In this document: in pieces, positions 6,064 to 7,847 of the stretch
Layout of the letters: each line of letters opens with the position of its first letter
Numbering within the stretch: position 1 is the stretch's first letter
From: Actinomycetota bacterium
Lineage (GTDB): Bacteria > Actinomycetota > CADDZG01 > WHSQ01
Assembly (NCBI GenBank): GCA_013695055.1
Contig: JACDBF010000407.1
Coordinates: forward strand, 1-7,847
DNA length: 7,847 nucleotides
Reading direction: 5' to 3'
Program-made: the position numbers and the translations under genes
Notes under the pieces: model-generated
Told to the model about the DNA's origin: nothing
Databases searched by the model: none
Seen by the model: the letters and a program-made list of their open reading frames with translations, nothing else

Positions 6064-7023
6064 ATGACTAAGGCCGAAGTCATGGCGGCGGCGTTGAACG
6101 AGTTTCTCGACGTTTCATGGGATGTGGAGGCGGCCGCGGTAGTCAGCCCGGACGGTCTCCCTATTGCTTCGGCGCTGCCCCCGGATGTCGAGGAGGATCG
6201 CTTGGCCGCAATGAGCGCCTCGCTCCTCACCTTGGGAGAGCGCGCTGCACAGGGCCTCAACAAGGGCGCACTCTCGCAGGTCCTCGTGGAGGGCGAAACC
6301 GGTTACGTAGCGCTCATGTCCGCGGGCCGGAACGCCGTCCTCGTGGCGGTCACCTCTCATGAGGCCAAGATCGGTCTCGTCCTGTTCGAGATGCGCAGAG
6401 CCGCCGTAGACATCGCCGGCGCGCTTGACGGTCGACCGACTGATGCCGTCACTCAGCCGGCCTTCGAGCCCGCCCCCCCCGCATCCGCCATCCCAGAAGA
6501 CCGGACCGAAGCGCCGCAAGCTCCTGCGGGGGAGTCCGCCGATCAGGAACCGCAACACTCGTCCACAGGAGATGAGGAAGAGTCTCTGGCGCCTGTAAAT
6601 GACGAGCCCCCTTATCCGGTTCCCGTGTGGACCGCGCACGCGCCCTCTCCCGAAGACAGCCAGCAGGAATGGAATGCGTGGCGGACGAACGCGTCCCAGG
6701 AGAGCCCCGCCGAGGAGAAGGCGTCCGCCGACGCGTGGACCAAGTCCGGCCTCGAGGACGAAAAGGACCCTGCGGAGGCCGCTCCTTGGGCCCAGGACGT
6801 CTCCTCCTCCTCGTGGGCCCAGCGGGCGGACGGCAGCGGCCCGAGGGAGCCCGAGAGCTCCGCCCCGTCGGGGGAGGAAACGAGCGACGAAGCCCAGCCG
6901 GGCGCGCCCGTTTGGAGATCTGAGGAAGAGAAATCCGAAGAAGAGCCCAAGACGCCCATCGAGTGGCGGACGGACGCGGAGGAATCCGACGAGCGCGCCG
7001 CCCCCACTTCGACATGGACATGA
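6064..7023 (+). CDS. Roadblock/LC7 protein with tryptophan-punctuated acidic tail
   Basis: This 319-residue protein has an N-terminal Roadblock/LC7 domain (about 5-122): VEAAAVVSPDGLPIASALPP (21-40, the S-P-DG turn), AAMSASLLTLGERAAQ (48-63), LSQVLVEGETGYVALMSAG (70-88) and AVLVAVTSHEAKIGLVLFEM (91-110). From ~123 to the end it is acidic, Pro/Ser/Glu-rich and probably disordered. Ten Trp are present, nine of them in 189-318, mostly as W followed by T, R or A. This is unusual, because disordered tails are normally poor in Trp. AAGGAGG is 8 nt upstream of the ATG. It is the first gene of the plus-strand cluster, divergent from the DUF4388-GTPase cluster, and the next DUF4388 gene starts 22 nt after its stop. 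Typical LC7 proteins are ~120 residues, so the tail more than doubles the length. It may bind the same GTPase; this is inferred. Confidence 0.88.
   Translation: MTKAEVMAAALNEFLDVSWDVEAAAVVSPDGLPIASALPPDVEEDRLAAMSASLLTLGERAAQGLNKGALSQVLVEGETGYVALMSAGRNAVLVAVTSHEAKIGLVLFEMRRAAVDIAGALDGRPTDAVTQPAFEPAPPASAIPEDRTEAPQAPAGESADQEPQHSSTGDEEESLAPVNDEPPYPVPVWTAHAPSPEDSQQEWNAWRTNASQESPAEEKASADAWTKSGLEDEKDPAEAAPWAQDVSSSSWAQRADGSGPREPESSAPSGEETSDEAQPGAPVWRSEEEKSEEEPKTPIEWRTDAEESDERAAPTSTWT
6628..7017 (+). repeat. Degenerate Trp-centred peptide repeats in the LC7 tail, ~17-residue (51-nt) spacing
   Basis: Trp codons lie at residues 189, 203, 206, 225, 242, 251, 284, 301 and 318 of the LC7 protein. The steps 189-206, 225-242, 284-301 and 301-318 are each exactly 17 residues. 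The contexts are VWTA, EWNAWRT, AWTK, PWAQ, SWAQ, VWRS, EWRT and TWT. DNA identity between units is low, so these are protein-level repeats rather than recent tandem duplications. Confidence 0.5.
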
Positions 7024-7045
7024 AACGCATCCGGGAAGCTTTCAG

Positions 7046-7847
7046 GTGCTGAAGGGCAGTCTGGATGGCTTTCCGCTCCCGGACCTCTTCCGGCTGCTTT
7101 CTCGCTCTAAGAAGACGGGCCGGCTGGATGTAAAACGACGCGCGGGCCGAGGGCAGGTCTATTTTCGAGATGGAGAGATCTACTTCGCCCTGACGAGCCT
7201 CTCCAAGGTTCCCCTCGGCCAGAAGCTGATCGCCTCGGGCGTCGTGACCGAGGGGCAGCTCATGCAGGCGTTGGACCGCAACGCCGAGACGGGCGAGCGC
7301 GTTGGCGAGATTCTCGTTTCCACAGAGGTGATCACCATCGAGCAGCTTGAAGCCGCGGTGCGCTCACAGTCCGAGGACGCGATCTTCGACCTCCTCAAGT
7401 GGGAGGTCGGCGACTTCTCCTGGGAACCGGGTGTGTCGATTGCGGTCGAGGTGGCACTCGGGTTGAGCGTGGAGGAGCTGCTCATGGAGGCGTCGCGCCG
7501 CCTGGACGAGCTCGAGATCATTCAGCGCAAGGTCCCGTCGGCTACCGCGGTGATGAAGCTGGCGACCACAGCACCCGAGGGCGCGACCAACATCAGCATC
7601 ACGTCGGATGAGTGGCGCATTCTCACCCTGGTCGACGGGTCGCGAACGATCGGGGAGATAGCCCGACTGGTCGGCGTCGAAGAGATTGCGGCCATGAAGG
7701 TGTTCCACGCGCTCATGGCGGCAGGGCTGATAGAGGTGGCGTCCTACGCTCCCAGCGCCGCGGCCCCGGCCGTTGCGGGGGCGCCCGACATCGAACCGGC
7801 AGCTGCGCCGCCGCCCCGCCAACCCGAGCCGTCGCCCGCCGCAAGCT
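7046..7847 (+). CDS. DUF4388/PATAN protein with MshEN-like and winged-helix-like parts (3' end outside window)
   Basis: The frame stays open to the window end, giving 267 residues so far. Residues ~1-50 (LKGSLDGFPLPDLFRLLS, TGRLDVKRR, VYFRDGEIYFAL) are a PATAN/DUF4388 domain. Residues ~55-115 (PLGQKLIASGVVTEGQLMQAL, then RVGEILVSTEVITIEQLEAA) form two similar ~30-residue units like the MshEN/GspE N-terminal repeat. Residues ~190-233 (SDEWRILTLVDGSRTIGEIA, MKVFHALMAAGLIEV) look like the winged-helix unit often found in DUF4388 proteins. A Pro/Ala-rich linker begins at ~236. The start is GTG, 22 nt after the LC7 stop. No in-frame ATG exists upstream, and the nearby ATGs at 7014 and 7020 open another frame that soon stops. 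The Shine-Dalgarno is weak (GGGAA). It shares its architecture with the 723-residue protein at 3500-5671, so the two are paralogues. Confidence 0.87.
   Translation, partial: MLKGSLDGFPLPDLFRLLSRSKKTGRLDVKRRAGRGQVYFRDGEIYFALTSLSKVPLGQKLIASGVVTEGQLMQALDRNAETGERVGEILVSTEVITIEQLEAAVRSQSEDAIFDLLKWEVGDFSWEPGVSIAVEVALGLSVEELLMEASRRLDELEIIQRKVPSATAVMKLATTAPEGATNISITSDEWRILTLVDGSRTIGEIARLVGVEEIAAMKVFHALMAAGLIEVASYAPSAAAPAVAGAPDIEPAAAPPPRQPEPSPAAS

Noticed and set aside
6449..7030. Minus-strand frames opposite the acidic tail of the LC7 protein
   Set aside because: Arg-rich shadows of a Glu/Pro/Ser-rich coding region; no ribosome site or domain.
6990..7060. Possible frameshift joining the LC7 protein and the DUF4388 protein into one gene
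   Set aside because: The LC7 tail ends with a normal Trp repeat and a stop, and the DUF4388 domain has a start codon at its family N-terminus. The 22-nt gap fits two adjacent genes.
1..7847. CRISPR array, insertion sequence or integrase
   Set aside because: No regularly spaced direct DNA repeats, no transposase or integrase motifs and no terminal inverted repeats flanking a gene were seen.

Overview
The window is G+C-rich bacterial chromosome. It starts inside the 3' end of mltG (endolytic murein transglycosylase), followed directly by aroE (shikimate dehydrogenase). The mltG-aroE order, a CvnD-type small GTPase and a Roadblock/LC7 protein of a type common in actinobacteria together suggest an actinobacterial or related uncultured lineage. 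This placement is an inference from gene order and protein families, not from a phylogenetic marker.

Layout. Positions 3-1201 (+) hold the housekeeping pair mltG-aroE, with the aroE start overlapping the mltG stop. A GC-rich inverted repeat follows. Positions 1267-5671 (-) hold a regulatory cluster. In transcription order this is a 723-residue DUF4388/PATAN protein with a very long acidic linker, a Ras-like GTPase, a V4R-like ligand-binding protein and a Roadblock/LC7 protein. These four are packed with 1-5 nt gaps or a 4-nt overlap, so they look like one operon. After a 239-nt gap comes a second, more divergent LC7 protein with its own strong Shine-Dalgarno. Positions 5672-6063 are a divergent intergenic region rich in small inverted repeats. 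Positions 6064-7847 (+) hold a third LC7 protein, with a tryptophan-punctuated acidic tail, and a second DUF4388 protein cut by the window end.

How it may work. LC7 proteins are known partners or GTPase-activating proteins of small bacterial GTPases (MglB for MglA, CvnB for CvnD). DUF4388/PATAN proteins are regulatory adaptors. V4R domains bind small hydrophobic ligands and are related in fold to the Bet3 subunits of the eukaryotic TRAPP complex. The cluster therefore combines a GTPase, three LC7 proteins, a V4R-like sensor and two DUF4388 scaffolds with long disordered acidic arms. No histidine kinase (CvnA) or DUF742 protein (CvnC) is present in the window, so it is not a standard actinobacterial conservon. 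The most plausible reading is a GTPase-based signalling or polarity module. Its input, output and cellular site cannot be read from the sequence.
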